The notes: generated from the sequence alone by a model not told the origin. A stretch of DNA of 64,000 bases from UBA8949 sp942493365 (GCA_942493365.1 OW818697.1:682001-746000); one strand, 5' to 3'. Positions 9,379 to 19,161 are shown, counted from the first letter of the stretch. Translations and numbers: made by a program.

Positions 9379-11143
9379 ATTCGACGGCCCCAAAGGCCCC
9401 GCCAAAAAAGGACCGCCGAAGCGCCGACCGGCCGGCGACAAACCGACCGGCGAACGCAAAACCTATTCGCCGCGCCCGAGCGGCGACGGTGAACGTCGGC
9501 CTTACTCGCCGCGTCCGAGCGGCGACGGTGAACGTCGGCCTTACTCGCCGCGCCCGAGCGGCGACGGTGAACGTCGGCCTTACTCGCCGCGCCCGAGCGG
9601 CGACGGTGAACGTCGGCCTTACTCGCCGCGCCCGAGCGGCGACGGTGAACGTCGGCCCTACTCGCCGCGCCCGAGCGGCGACGGTGAACGTCGGCCTTAC
9701 TCGCCGCGTCCCAGCGGCGACGGTGAACGTCGGCCTTACTCGCCGCGTCCGAGCGGCGACGGCGAACGTCGGCCTTACTCGCCGCGCCCCAGCGGCGACG
9801 GTGAACGTCGGCCCTACTCGCCGCGCCCGAGCGGCGACGGTGAACGTCGGCCCTACTCGCCGCGTCCCAGCGGCGACGGCGAACGTCGGCCCTATTCGCC
9901 GCGTCCCAGCGGCGACGGCGAACGTCGGCCTTACTCGCCGCGCCCGAGCGGCGACGGTGAACGTCGCCCTTACTCGCCGCGCCCGAGCGGCGACGGCGAA
10001 CGTCGGCCTTACTCGCCGCGCCCGAGCGGCGACGGTGAACGTCGGCCTTACTCGCCGCGCCCGAGCGGCGACGGTGAACGTCGGCCTTACTCGCCGCGTC
10101 CGAGCGGCGAGCGTAAAACGTTTTCACGCGACGCCCGCCCCGCGGACAGCGAGCGCAAGCCCTTTCCGCCGCGACGCACTGAAAAACGCGACTTCAGCCC
10201 CGGCCAGCCGACCGAAGCCGAACAGCGCTACCTCGATCGTCAGGTCGATCCCGACGCTGTACCGTTTGTCCCGCAGGTTGTGCCGGAAATGCAGATCCCG
10301 CAGGTGCTTGATGAGGGCGCCGGTCTGCCGGATCGCCTCGAAGGCCGCAATCCGATTCTTGAAGCCATCAAAGCCGGGCGCACCATCAACAAGCTGTGGG
10401 TGTCCAAAAAAGACGAAAAACCCGACCCGTCGCTGGGCCGCCTGATCGCCCAGGCTCGCGAGGCCGGCGCTGTCATCATGGAGGTTGATCGCCGCGTGCT
10501 GGACGCCATGTCGACCACCCACGGCCATCAGGGCGTTATTGCCCAGGTAGCCGCGCATGAATACATCGAACTGGATGACCTGATCGTCAACATCAAGGCC
10601 GCTTCAGCCACGCCTTTCCTGCTGATCCTGGCCGAACTCCAGGAAAGCTACAACCTCGGCTCGATCCTGCGCATCGCCGATGCCGCCGGCGTGCAGGGCG
10701 TGATCATCCCCATGCGCCGCTCGGTCGGCCTCGACGCCGCTGTCGCTAAAGCTTCAGCCGGCGCCATCGAGCACGTGCCGGTCGCCCGCGTTGGCAATCT
10801 GTCGCAGGCCATTTCAACGCTCAAAGAGGCCGGTTTCTGGATTGCCGGCACCGACGCCGATGGCAAGACCGACTACCGCCAGGCTGACTGGAACGGCCCG
10901 CTGGCCATCCTGATCGGCAGCGAAGGTGAGGGTCTCAGCCCGATCATGCGCCGCCACTGCGACTTCCTGATTTCCATCCCCATGTACGGCAAGGTCAATT
11001 CTTTGAACGCCGCCGTAGCCGCCGGCATTGTCACCTTCGAAGCCGCCGCCCGCCGTCGCGGCAGCCAGCCGACTCAGCCGGTTCGCGAAACAATGACCGA
11101 AGAAACAGCCCCTGAAATGACGGACGTCACCCTCGAGGAATAA
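9368..11143 (+). CDS. rlmB: 23S rRNA 2'-O-methyltransferase RlmB (TrmH/SpoU family) with a long tandem-repeat N-terminal extension
   Basis: 591 aa, against about 250 for a usual RlmB. Residues 33-250 are a basic low-complexity extension: 16 full copies of a 13-residue unit (YSPRPSGDGERRP) plus a partial 17th. Then follows the SpoU substrate-binding domain (RLEGRNPILEAIKAG) and the SPOUT methylase domain with motifs SYNLGSILR, LIGSEGEGL and IPMYGKVNSLNAA. It methylates a ribose in 23S rRNA; the arginine-rich extension may add RNA affinity (inference). Start ATG 9368 has GGAG upstream. The place between mrnC and sigH matches Bacillus. Confidence 0.93.
   Translation: MERKFDGPKGPAKKGPPKRRPAGDKPTGERKTYSPRPSGDGERRPYSPRPSGDGERRPYSPRPSGDGERRPYSPRPSGDGERRPYSPRPSGDGERRPYSPRPSGDGERRPYSPRPSGDGERRPYSPRPSGDGERRPYSPRPSGDGERRPYSPRPSGDGERRPYSPRPSGDGERRPYSPRPSGDGERRPYSPRPSGDGERRPYSPRPSGDGERRPYSPRPSGDGERRPYSPRPSGDGERRPYSPRPSGERKTFSRDARPADSERKPFPPRRTEKRDFSPGQPTEAEQRYLDRQVDPDAVPFVPQVVPEMQIPQVLDEGAGLPDRLEGRNPILEAIKAGRTINKLWVSKKDEKPDPSLGRLIAQAREAGAVIMEVDRRVLDAMSTTHGHQGVIAQVAAHEYIELDDLIVNIKAASATPFLLILAELQESYNLGSILRIADAAGVQGVIIPMRRSVGLDAAVAKASAGAIEHVPVARVGNLSQAISTLKEAGFWIAGTDADGKTDYRQADWNGPLAILIGSEGEGLSPIMRRHCDFLISIPMYGKVNSLNAAVAAGIVTFEAAARRRGSQPTQPVRETMTEETAPEMTDVTLEE
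9464..10108 (+). repeat. 39-bp in-frame tandem repeat (16 copies plus a partial) inside rlmB
   Basis: The unit encodes YSPRPSGDGERRP. Copies start every 39 bp from 9464 to 10088 and differ mainly at silent third positions (cgc/cgt, gac/ggc-type C/T changes). The array is head-to-tail with no spacers, so it is a coding minisatellite rather than a CRISPR. Confidence 0.97.
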
Positions 11144-11145
11144 CC

Positions 11146-11778
11146 ATGCAGATCACGCCCAATCCTCAAGACGACCTCTTGCTGGCCCGCGCCGGCCAGG
11201 GCGATCAGCAGGCCATCGAATCCCTGCTGATTCGCTACAAGGACCTCGTGCGCCGCAAGGCCTCAGCCATGTTCATGGCCGGCGCCGATGCTGAAGACGT
11301 CGTTCAGGAGGGCATGATCGGCCTGTTCAAGGCCATCCGCGATTATCGGTCGGTGCACCAGGTACCGTTTGCCGCCTTCGCGTCCTATTGCATCATGGCG
11401 CAGATTACCGACGCTGTGCGGCAGGCTTCGCGCCAGAAGCACCGGCCTTTGAACGATTCGTTGTCCCTGCAAAGCCTGATTCAGACCGAGGACAGCGGCG
11501 ATTTTTATCTGTTTGAACGCTTCGTCAGCGCCACCGAACCCGACCCCGAGGAAATCCTGCTCAATCGCGAAAATCTGGCCGACCTGCGGGTCTTTTTCCT
11601 GGCTGAACTCAGCCAGCTCGAACAGCAGATCGTCCTGCTTTTTATTCAGCAGCTCAGCTATCAGCAAATCGCCGACTGCCTCGGTTGCACGCCCAAGAAA
11701 GTCGACAACGCCCTGCACAGGTCGCGCCAAAAATTTCTCAAATACCGCCGCCAGGCTGCGACGGTCGCTGCTCGCTGA
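11146..11778 (+). CDS. sigH: RNA polymerase sigma factor, SigH (sigma-30) type
   Basis: 210 aa sigma-70-family factor with region 2 (DAEDVVQEGMIGLFKAIRDY) and region 4 (LSYQQIADCLGCTPKKVDNALHRSRQK). Placement directly after rlmB matches sigH in Bacillus and Clostridia, where it controls competence and early sporulation. No other sporulation gene is in the window, so the role here is inferred. Only 2 nt separate it from rlmB. It converges with the phosphatase gene. Confidence 0.9.
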   Translation: MQITPNPQDDLLLARAGQGDQQAIESLLIRYKDLVRRKASAMFMAGADAEDVVQEGMIGLFKAIRDYRSVHQVPFAAFASYCIMAQITDAVRQASRQKHRPLNDSLSLQSLIQTEDSGDFYLFERFVSATEPDPEEILLNRENLADLRVFFLAELSQLEQQIVLLFIQQLSYQQIADCLGCTPKKVDNALHRSRQKFLKYRRQAATVAAR

Positions 11779-12531
11779 TCAGGCCAGCAGCCGCTGCCGG
11801 ACCGCCGCGATTTCGGCGTCGGTGACGCCAGCGGAAATCAGGTATTCATCGACAGAATCATATTGCAAATGGAGATATTGCAGCGTCAGCGCCATGCTAT
11901 CAGGTTGCGTTTCAAAAAAGTGCAGGGCCTCGGCAGGCACCTTCGCAATAAACGTGTCGAACAGCGGCTTCAGATAGGTCGCGCTGACCTGATAACTGGC
12001 GATGATGTCAAGGTCCTCCACACCCGCCAGCAGCAGCAGCAGCGCGGCTACCATGCCGGTACGGTCCTTGCCGTGGGTGCAATGAAAAAGGCAAGCCCCT
12101 GGTCGGGCCGCCGCTAGAACGGAAAAAATCTGCCCAAAATGCAAGCGGGCTCGCTCGAGCATTTTGATGTACAGATCGGGCGTGCTGATGTGCTTCTGCT
12201 GCGCCGTGCTTTCGTGCATTTCGGCCAGACTGGCCATCATGTCAAAGCCCAGCAGCGGGATATTGTGGTGTTCCAGTTGATCCAGACCGGCCAGCGAACT
12301 GGGATGTTCGCAGGTCTCGGACGGGCTGCGCAGATCGATAACCGTGCCAATCGGATAGTCCAGCAGCGTTCGCAGATCGTCCGGGTGAAGCCCGAGCGGC
12401 GCGTCTCCACGCAGAAAACGACCGAAAGCAGTAACCCGACCCTCGGCTGTGGGGAAGCCGCCCAGATCACGAACGTTGAACATCGATTTCAGGAGCAGCC
12501 GGCTGGCGTAGGGCTTGGGATTGTCGATCAT
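11779..12531 (-). CDS. Tyrosine-protein phosphatase (Y_phosphatase3-like)
   Basis: 250 aa. The conserved N-terminus FNVRDLGGFPTAEG and the active-site loop HCTHGKDRTGM (C-x5-R signature) place it among the atypical tyrosine/serine or phosphoinositide-type phosphatases found in Firmicutes. No signal peptide, so cytosolic. Start ATG 12531 has GGAGG 6 nt upstream; a longer frame from 12630 would overlap the divergent UPF0178 gene. The substrate cannot be told from sequence. Confidence 0.85.
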   Translation of the reverse strand: MIDNPKPYASRLLLKSMFNVRDLGGFPTAEGRVTAFGRFLRGDAPLGLHPDDLRTLLDYPIGTVIDLRSPSETCEHPSSLAGLDQLEHHNIPLLGFDMMASLAEMHESTAQQKHISTPDLYIKMLERARLHFGQIFSVLAAARPGACLFHCTHGKDRTGMVAALLLLLAGVEDLDIIASYQVSATYLKPLFDTFIAKVPAEALHFFETQPDSMALTLQYLHLQYDSVDEYLISAGVTDAEIAAVRQRLLA

Positions 12532-12623
12532 GAGGCGCCTCCAGGAAGTTTGTTGATGCATATTGACTGCAAGTATTATATCATGGAACCAGAAATTCTG
12601 ACGACTGGGAGGGCGCTTTGCCG

Positions 12624-13070
12624 ATGACAATTGTGCGCGTTGACGCCGACGCCTGCCCGGCCAGCGTCCGGCTTTGCATTGAACAGCAGACCCGCGGCAA
12701 GGGCCTCGAGCTGGTTTACTACATCGACGACAGCCATGAGTTGCGCCCGGATTATGGCACCGTGCAGCAAGTCGGGCAGGGTCACGATGCCGTCGATCTG
12801 GCGCTGGTCAATCAGATCCGTCCGGGCGACATCGTCGTCAGCCAGGACTACGGCCTGGCCGCGCTGGCCCTGGCCCGCGGTGCCGCCGCCATTCATCCGG
12901 GCGGCATGCTTTACACTGCCTTTAACATCGACCGACTGCTGGCTGAGCGCCATCATTCAGCCAAAGCCCGCCAAGCCGGCGAACGTGGGCGCAACCCCAA
13001 AAAGCGGGCACGCAAGGACGATGAAAATTTCGAACAGGCCTTTGCCCAATTGCTCCACCCTCGCAATTAA
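12624..13070 (+). CDS. UPF0178 (DUF188, YaiI/YqxD) family protein
   Basis: 148 aa. It begins with the family signature VRVDADACP and contains VVSQDYGLAALALARGA and the closing basic segment. The fold is PIN-like with conserved aspartates, and the function is unknown; a nuclease role is only suggested by the fold. Start ATG 12624 lies 10 nt after GGGAGGG; TTG 12618 is an alternative two codons upstream. Confidence 0.88.
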   Translation: MTIVRVDADACPASVRLCIEQQTRGKGLELVYYIDDSHELRPDYGTVQQVGQGHDAVDLALVNQIRPGDIVVSQDYGLAALALARGAAAIHPGGMLYTAFNIDRLLAERHHSAKARQAGERGRNPKKRARKDDENFEQAFAQLLHPRN

Positions 13071-13078
13071 GTTATAAT
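13050..13078 (+). promoter_or_regulatory. Promoter of the CDGSH protein gene
   Basis: TTGCTC (13050-13055), 17 nt, TATAAT (13073-13078), 40 nt before the start codon. Confidence 0.5.
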
Positions 13079-13117
13079 GCGGTTGTGTAACTGCTGTTCA
13101 ACACGAGGTGCTAAACA

Positions 13118-13783
13118 ATGAAAATCAAAATCAGCAAAGACGGCCCCTATCTGGTTTCCGGCAGCATCCCGCTGTTCGAGAAAAGAATCGTGCCCAACGG
13201 CCGCGGCTACCTCTACAAGCAAGAACGCACCCTGCCCCAGGCCGCAGAATACGCACTCTGCCGCTGCGGCAAATCCAAGAACGCCCCCTTCTGCGATGGC
13301 GCACACTGCCGCAAGGGTTTTGACGGCACCGAAACGGCCGACAAGTCCGCCTTTGCTGACCGCATCGACGTCCTCGAAGGCCCCACGCTTAATCTGCAGG
13401 ACGACGGCCGCTGTGCGTTTGCCCGCTTCTGCCACCGTGAGAAGGGCACTGTCTGGGAACTCGTGCGCGCCTCCGATTGTGCCGAGAATCGCGAAGAAGC
13501 CATCCTGGCCGCCGTTGAATGCCCATCCGGCCGTCTCGCCGTCACCGACAAAGCGGGTCAGCCGATCGAACCGACCCTGGAGCCCTCGATCACCATCATT
13601 CAAGACCCGCAGCGCGACTGCAGCGGCGGCATTTTCGTCCAGGGCAACATCCCGATCGAGTCCGCCGACGGCCAGCTCTACGAAGTCCGTAATCGCGTCG
13701 CCCTCTGCCGTTGCGGCGAATCCGACAACAAACCCTTTTGCGACGCCACCCATATCGCGGTCGGTTTTTCCGACGAATATTAG
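13118..13783 (+). CDS. Double-CDGSH iron-sulfur protein with a central ferredoxin-like module
   Basis: 221 aa. Two CDGSH-type [2Fe-2S] sites: CRCGKSKNAPFCDGAH (residues about 47-62) and CRCGESDNKPFCDATH (near 199-214). Between them lies a conserved cysteine-containing region (RFCHREKG, ASDC, AAVECPSGRL) like that of the Fer4_19/CDGSH proteins of bacteria. The second site has CDATH in place of CDGSH but keeps the C-x-C...C...H ligands. No membrane segment, so probably a soluble redox or cluster-transfer protein. It has its own promoter and lies alone before tRNA-Arg. Confidence 0.87.
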   Translation: MKIKISKDGPYLVSGSIPLFEKRIVPNGRGYLYKQERTLPQAAEYALCRCGKSKNAPFCDGAHCRKGFDGTETADKSAFADRIDVLEGPTLNLQDDGRCAFARFCHREKGTVWELVRASDCAENREEAILAAVECPSGRLAVTDKAGQPIEPTLEPSITIIQDPQRDCSGGIFVQGNIPIESADGQLYEVRNRVALCRCGESDNKPFCDATHIAVGFSDEY

Positions 13784-13804
13784 GGTGACCCGGCATATTT
13801 CCTG

Positions 13805-13833
13805 TTGACAAAATACCCCCTGTGCCGTAATAT
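13805..13833 (+). promoter_or_regulatory. tRNA-Arg promoter
   Basis: Consensus TTGACA (13805-13810), 17 nt, TAATAT (13828-13833), 12 nt before the tRNA. Confidence 0.7.
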
Positions 13834-13845
13834 AATCAAGCACAT

Positions 13846-13922
<77 letters not shown>

Positions 13923-13926
13923 GATC

Positions 13927-13961
13927 AAAACCCCGAAATCGAAAGATTTCGGGGTTTTTTT
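13927..13961 (+). terminator. Intrinsic terminator after tRNA-Arg
   Basis: A 10-bp perfect stem CCCCGAAATC/GATTTCGGGG with a GAAA tetraloop, followed by seven T. Confidence 0.97.
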
Positions 13962-14006
13962 GTTTAATCGGCAAAATCACTGAGTTTGCAGAGGGCTGGC
14001 CACTTG

Positions 14007-14843
14007 CTACTCAATCTTTGTCAAGACCGCTATCAGTTCGTCAACGGTGTAATCACCGTCGCGTTCGCTATTTCTGTCCTGATACAAATAGAGTTCGTCA
14101 CCGACAATTTCGTAGCTGTAAAATTCGTCCGAGGCAGATTCTCCAGCTGCATCCAACTTATAAATCGCGTTGTGCTCATACCAGACATTCAAATATGAAA
14201 GATCGAGCAGATTGTACTGAAACGTCCGATCCGGCCAGATGGCCTGCCGATCCTCGGTAAATTGATAGGTTTCTCCAGCGGCGTTGGCGTAGGTGCCGAC
14301 CAGCAGGTGCTGATTGATATAATCATCGATCGAAAGATCATACCGCTGGTAAATGCCATAGGGCGTGCTGATTTCAACAACGGTATCGTCCTCAACCAGC
14401 AGGATCATATTCTCCGAGAGATCGTTCAAGTAGATTAAATACTGATCATTCTCAAAGGTTGCTCTAACTGATGTTACGGGCTCCGTCCCATCGCCCCCGG
14501 CACCAGACCAATCTTCAAAATAAAACCCGCTGTAATCATCTTCATGATAAATAGTAAGCGTCAGCAGCAGATCGTTATAGTAACCCCTGTTTTCAATCGC
14601 GGTAAAGAAATCCTTGCGATAATAGTTGCCGCTGATATCGCTCATCAGACGCTGGAACAGATCAGCGTTATCCGCGTTGATATTTTTTTCTGTCAAAATA
14701 CCAAAATTCTTATCGCGAATTTCGGCAAAGACGGAATGGGCGAAAACAGTCGAAGCCGATTGATGCCAGCGAATCTGCAAATTGCAGCCGGCGAGCAAGG
14801 TTAAAGAAATGAATAAGGATAATAAAAGCATGATTCGTTTCAT
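14007..14843 (-). CDS. Hypothetical lipoprotein
   Basis: About 278 aa. The N-terminus MKRIMLLLSLF...LAGC is a lipoprotein signal with lipobox LLAGC, so it should be anchored outside the membrane. The mature part is acidic and rich in aromatic residues (DDYSGFYFEDW, SYLNVWYEH) and matches no family I recognise. No strong SD. ATG 14843 is chosen; ATG 14849 two codons upstream is equally possible. It is isolated between the tRNA-Arg terminator and the divergent response-regulator gene. Confidence 0.75.
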   Translation of the reverse strand: MKRIMLLLSLFISLTLLAGCNLQIRWHQSASTVFAHSVFAEIRDKNFGILTEKNINADNADLFQRLMSDISGNYYRKDFFTAIENRGYYNDLLLTLTIYHEDDYSGFYFEDWSGAGGDGTEPVTSVRATFENDQYLIYLNDLSENMILLVEDDTVVEISTPYGIYQRYDLSIDDYINQHLLVGTYANAAGETYQFTEDRQAIWPDRTFQYNLLDLSYLNVWYEHNAIYKLDAAGESASDEFYSYEIVGDELYLYQDRNSERDGDYTVDELIAVLTKIE

Positions 14844-14849
14844 GATCAT

Positions 14850-15065
14850 TCGAATACCCCGTTTTTTATCAATAATCCGAACTTTGATATATTGATTATA
14901 TCATCGCATATTTGACAACAATCGACAACCTCGTCAATTTTCAAACCATTATCATAAGAAATCATCTTGTTGACCCTTGTGTATTGAGGCATAATGGTGA
15001 AAACACCATGCCCATCAATTCAGCTTTCCTCATAAGGCCCGCGTTTACAAAAAGGTAAGATCAGC
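14850..15065. other. Divergent intergenic region
   Basis: AT-rich 216 bp between the lipoprotein gene (minus) and the response-regulator gene (plus). A TATAAT on the minus strand (near 14893-14898) may serve the lipoprotein. On the plus strand TTGACC (near 14970) has no well-spaced -10. No further structure seen. Confidence 0.4.
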
Positions 15066-16677
15066 ATGTTTAAGGTCTTTCTTGTCGAGGATGAGATCGT
15101 GGTCCGCGAAGGCATACGCAACAACATTCAGTGGGAGCAGTATGGCTTTGTTTATGTTGGCGACGCGTCGGATGGCGAACTGGCATTGCCATTGATTCGC
15201 CAGATACAGCCCGATCTTCTGATTACGGATATCAAGATGCCGTTCATGGACGGGCTGGCGCTGATTGAGCTGGTGCGGGGCGAGCTGCCCAAAACAAAAA
15301 TCGTCATCATCAGTGGTTATGACGATTTTTCCTACGCACAGCAAGCCATTCGCATGGGTGTTGAACAATATTTGCTGAAGCCAATCATGAAAGATAAAAT
15401 GGTAGAGATCCTGATTGAGCTGCACAAGAAAATGGAGGCTGAGCAGCAGCAGCAGGAATACCTCGCAAGGTTCCAGCGGGAAGTCCAGGAGTACGAAATG
15501 TTTTCGCGCAGGCGTTTCTTTGAGCAGATCGTCGCCGGCGAGTTTGAGCGTTTCGGAAATCTCCGAAATCGCGAAGACGCTGGGCATTGATGTGAACGCC
15601 CCGTACTACAACATCGTGCTTTTTTCGCTGAGCAGCACCGGATATGACGGAAGCACACCGGAGAGCTATACAGACGCGCTGGCGGTGGTACAGGATAGCA
15701 TTAGGCAGTTTATCGTCGGGCAGGCGGAGTTGATTCTATTCAACTGGAATGTCACCACCTACGCCGTTTTGGTTAAAGGTGGCCCAGACGATATCGAGGC
15801 TCGCACGAGCGACTGCATCGGCAATATCCAGGGCTGCTGTGCGCTGGCCGGACATGAGGTCAACTGGCACATCGCCAGCGGCACACCGGTCGCGCGGCTG
15901 GGCGCCCTGCCGACCTGCGCGACGGCCGCCAGCCGCCAGCTGTCCTACCGCTACATTTGTCCGGACGAGCATCTTCTGTCGGAGAACAGCATTGGCAATT
16001 TCCGCATCAAGGGCGGTGCGAATACCTGCAAAACAGAAATCGATCAGACCTTCATCCGCAAATTCTTAAGCAGCGGCGCAGCCGAAGAAATTGACCGCTT
16101 TATCGACCAGCTGTTTCAAAGCGCTGATGAGGATACCATTCATTCGCCCTTGTTCTGCCGTTATCTGACCTTGACGGTTTACTATGCGGCCGAGGAATAT
16201 CTGAATTCGATCGGCTGCCGTGCGGACAGCTTCTGGTCGCCCGAACTGCGGCCGAGTGACAAGGCATCGTCGCCGGCACAGGCCCGGCAATTTGTCAGCG
16301 AGATCATGCGGCAGGTGATTCGGCTGCGCGACAGCGAAAGCAAAAAGCAGCAGCGACAGCTGCTGACGCAGGCCCTGGGCTTTATCGACGAGCACTATGC
16401 CGAGGAATCGATTTCGCTGGATCGGGTGGCCCGCAAGGTCAACATCAGCCCCAATTATTTTTCGGCCATGTTCAGCCAGGAGGCCGGGCAAACGTTCGTC
16501 GAGTACCTGATCAACAAGCGGATCGATGAAGCCAAACGCATGCTCCGGCAGACCGACAAGCGCTCCAGCGAGATTGCCGTCGCCGTCGGCTATAAGGATC
16601 CGCACTATTTCAGCTTCGCGTTTAAAAAAGTTTCGGGCTGCACGCCGAGCGAATATCGACGGGGAGACAAAGCGTGA
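15066..16677 (+). pseudogene. YesN-type response regulator (receiver plus AraC HTH), frameshifted
   Basis: The first frame (15066-15590) holds a complete receiver domain (VEDE, DLLITDIKMPFMDG, IIISGYDDF, KPI). A second frame (to 16677) holds the linker and a C-terminal AraC-type HTH (ISLDRVARKVNISPNYFSAMF, VGYKDPHYFSFAFKK). The frames join near 15540-15560, where ...FFEQIVAGEF should continue as SVSEISEIAKTLGID. Total length is 3n+1, so one extra base restores a ~536-aa protein. Either a true frameshift or a sequence error. It would form a pair with the following kinase and control the sugar ABC genes. Confidence 0.85.
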
Positions 16678-18098
16678 AGCGCGAAAAAAAGACCATGCAG
16701 AGCAAGATGTGGAAGATGATCCTGATCGTCGCGTTGCCGCTGATGATCGTCATTTTTGCCGTCGCTTCCATCGGCATCGGCTATGCGCTGCAGTATAACG
16801 AAATCCTCAACAATGTCACCACAGCGTCCAATTTTAATCGCAATTTTACCGACGACATCAAAACAAAAATGTACTACTACGTCATCGACAGCCAGTACAA
16901 CGAAGGACTGCCGATCGATGAGGTGCGGGCGGCCGAGGCGATCGCGCGCAAGCTGATTGAGACGACGACCGAAAAGGAAAGCCTCCGACCGATCAACAGC
17001 GCGCTCAATCTGTGCCACACGCTGGAGGAGAAGATCTATCAGATCGAGGCAACCAAGGAATACGACTCGCGCATGGATCAGTTGAACAACAATGTCTACA
17101 TCGTGACCGATCTGATCCAGGAGTATATGTACAGCTACCTTTATTTTGAGGCGGTTCATCTGGACGAGCTGCAGACGACCATGATCGCGCGCATGATCGT
17201 TCTGATGGGTGCCGTGGCGTTTCTGTCGCTGCTGCTCCTGTTCTTCCTGCTGACCTACTCGAGAAAGCTGAGCAACCGCATCGTTGATCCGATCGACCAG
17301 ATCTGCGAACGGTTGGAGGCGATCGGCAAGGGCAGCCTCCTGGTTTGTGAACCGATCCAAGCCGAAGTGGAAGAGGTGCAGCTGCTTTCGGATGGCATCG
17401 AGAGCATGGTCGGGCGTTTGAAGCAGCTGATCGATATGAACACCGAGCAGGAAAAACAGCGCCGCCGTACCGAGCTGGCACTCCTGCAGGCACAAATGAA
17501 CCCGCATTTCCTCTACAACACCCTGGATACGATTATTTGGCTGATCGAGTCCGGGGAGATCAACGACGCGGTCACCATGGTCTGCAGCCTGTCAAATTTC
17601 TTCCGTTCGTCGCTCAGCCGCGGGCAGAATGTCATTACGCTCGCCGAGGAAGAGCAGCACATTCGAAGCTATCTGGAAATCCAGCAGATGCGCTATCGTG
17701 ACCTGCTGGAATACGAAATTGATATTCCGGATCAGGTGAAAACTTTCATTCTGCCCAAGCTCACGTTGCAGCCATTGGTGGAAAATGCTTTGTATCATGG
17801 CATAAAAAGCACACGCCGCAAAGGATTTATCCGCGTGACCGGCAGCATCGTGGACGAATGTCTCGTTTTGGAGGTTGCTGACGATGGGTGTGGCATGACG
17901 CCGGAACGCCTGAACGCATTGCGAGCGTCGCTGGTGGATGGCAGCAACGAAGGATTCGGCATGCGGACGGTACTGCAGCGGATTCAAATCCTGTTCGGCA
18001 ACGAATACGGACTGACGGTGGAAAGCACGCCCGATGTCGGCACCCGAGTCATCGTAACCATTCCGATGCAGACCATCGACAAGGAGGTTGAGATATGA
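16674..18098 (+). CDS. YesM/LytS-type sensor histidine kinase
   Basis: 474 aa. Transmembrane segments near residues 14-38 and 167-193 flank an extracytoplasmic sensor region. Then come a HAMP-like segment (IVDPIDQICERLEAIGKG), the His_kinase domain with QMNPHFLYNTLDTI (phospho-accepting His) and an ATPase domain (PLVENALYHGI, DDGCGM, GFGMRTVLQRI). Start GTG 16674 overlaps the regulator TGA (GTGA). The frame is intact. Family members sense sugars or oligosaccharides, often through a binding protein, and one follows directly. Confidence 0.93.
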   Translation: MKREKKTMQSKMWKMILIVALPLMIVIFAVASIGIGYALQYNEILNNVTTASNFNRNFTDDIKTKMYYYVIDSQYNEGLPIDEVRAAEAIARKLIETTTEKESLRPINSALNLCHTLEEKIYQIEATKEYDSRMDQLNNNVYIVTDLIQEYMYSYLYFEAVHLDELQTTMIARMIVLMGAVAFLSLLLLFFLLTYSRKLSNRIVDPIDQICERLEAIGKGSLLVCEPIQAEVEEVQLLSDGIESMVGRLKQLIDMNTEQEKQRRRTELALLQAQMNPHFLYNTLDTIIWLIESGEINDAVTMVCSLSNFFRSSLSRGQNVITLAEEEQHIRSYLEIQQMRYRDLLEYEIDIPDQVKTFILPKLTLQPLVENALYHGIKSTRRKGFIRVTGSIVDECLVLEVADDGCGMTPERLNALRASLVDGSNEGFGMRTVLQRIQILFGNEYGLTVESTPDVGTRVIVTIPMQTIDKEVEI

Positions 18099-19096
18099 AC
18101 AATAAAGTGCGCTTATTGATTGCCGTCGGACTGACGGTGCTGCTGGTCGGCTGCAGCAAGGATGCGCAACCTGAAGCGGACGCTTCCAAGATCAACCTGA
18201 TCGTGGTCGGCTTTTCACAGGTCGGCGCGGAATCGGAATGGCGTGTGGCCAACACCGAGAGCATGAAAGCCAGTCTGAGCGAAGAAAACGGATACGAGCT
18301 GATATTTGACGACGCCCGCAAGATGCAGGAAAACCAGATCCGGGCGATCCGCACCTTCATCCAGCAGGATGTCGACTACATCGTCTTCTCCCCGCGCGTG
18401 GAGACCGGCTGGGACTCGATCCTGCTTGAAGCCAAAGATGCTGAAATCCCGGTCATCGTGATCGACCGCGACATCATCGTGGAGGATCAGGACCTGTATA
18501 CGGCGTATATCGGTTCCGACTTCCGCAAAGAAGGCGAAAAAGCAGTCGAGTGGCTGGAGGATCTGCTGGAAAAACAAGGGAGAACGGAAGAGCCCATCCG
18601 GATCGTGCATATTCAGGGAACGCTCGGTTCTTCGGCGCAGATCGGCCGGACCGCCGCGCTGGAGCAGGCGATTGACCGCAACATTCCAACTGGGAGATTG
18701 TCGCGCAGGAATGCGGCGATTTCACGAGGGCCAAAGCTTACGAAGTCATGAACGATATTTTGAAGCAGACAAACGACATCGACGTCGTTTACTGTGAGAA
18801 CGACGGCGAGGCGCTGGGCGCGATCGACGCGATGGAAGAGGCGGGACTTAAATGCAACGCGGAACCGACGGCGTCATCGTCATCTCGTTCGACGCGACAA
18901 AATTGGCCTTGAATACTGCCTGTAGGGGAAAATCGGCTTGACTGTGGAATGCAATCCGCTGCAGGGTCCTTATGTTGACGAGATCATCAAGCAACTGCAG
19001 CGCGGAGAGCCGATTGAGCGGGAAAAATATATCGATGAGACCCAGTTTGACTGCTTCACCATCAGCCAAGGCATCATTGACAGCAGAGGTTACTGA
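18095..19096 (+). pseudogene. YtfQ-like sugar-binding lipoprotein, multiple frameshifts
   Basis: Begins intact with a lipoprotein signal (LLVGC) and a periplasmic-binding-protein fold (NLIVVGFSQVGAESEWR, VDYIVFSPRVETGWD). The homologous frame changes three times, each consistent with loss of one base: near 18686 (then NWEIVAQECGDF), near 18860 (then DGVIVISFDAT) and near 18925 (then GKIGLTVECNPLQG). It ends at TGA 19094-19096. It resembles galactofuranose-type YtfQ. Its neighbour at 19301 is a paralogue. It may have served as sensor partner of the kinase. Confidence 0.85.
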
Positions 19097-19161
19097 AGCC
19101 TTTTTGAAGGCCGATTATTTACGCTGATAAGTTAAAATAATTCAGGTTGAGCAAATTTCGT

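Noticed and set aside
9464..10108. CRISPR array
   Set aside because: Copies are contiguous with no unique spacers, lie inside a conserved gene in frame, and no cas genes are near.
9366..10127. Long minus-strand and alternate-frame ORFs (253 and 318 codons) across the rlmB repeat
   Set aside because: They arise because a 39-bp unit without stops in one frame also lacks stops in others. Arg/Ala-rich repeats with no start context; the real frame joins the SpoU domains.
15066..16677. Programmed ribosomal frameshift in the response regulator
   Set aside because: No slippery heptamer with a downstream structure is seen at the junction, and neighbouring genes show indels of both signs.
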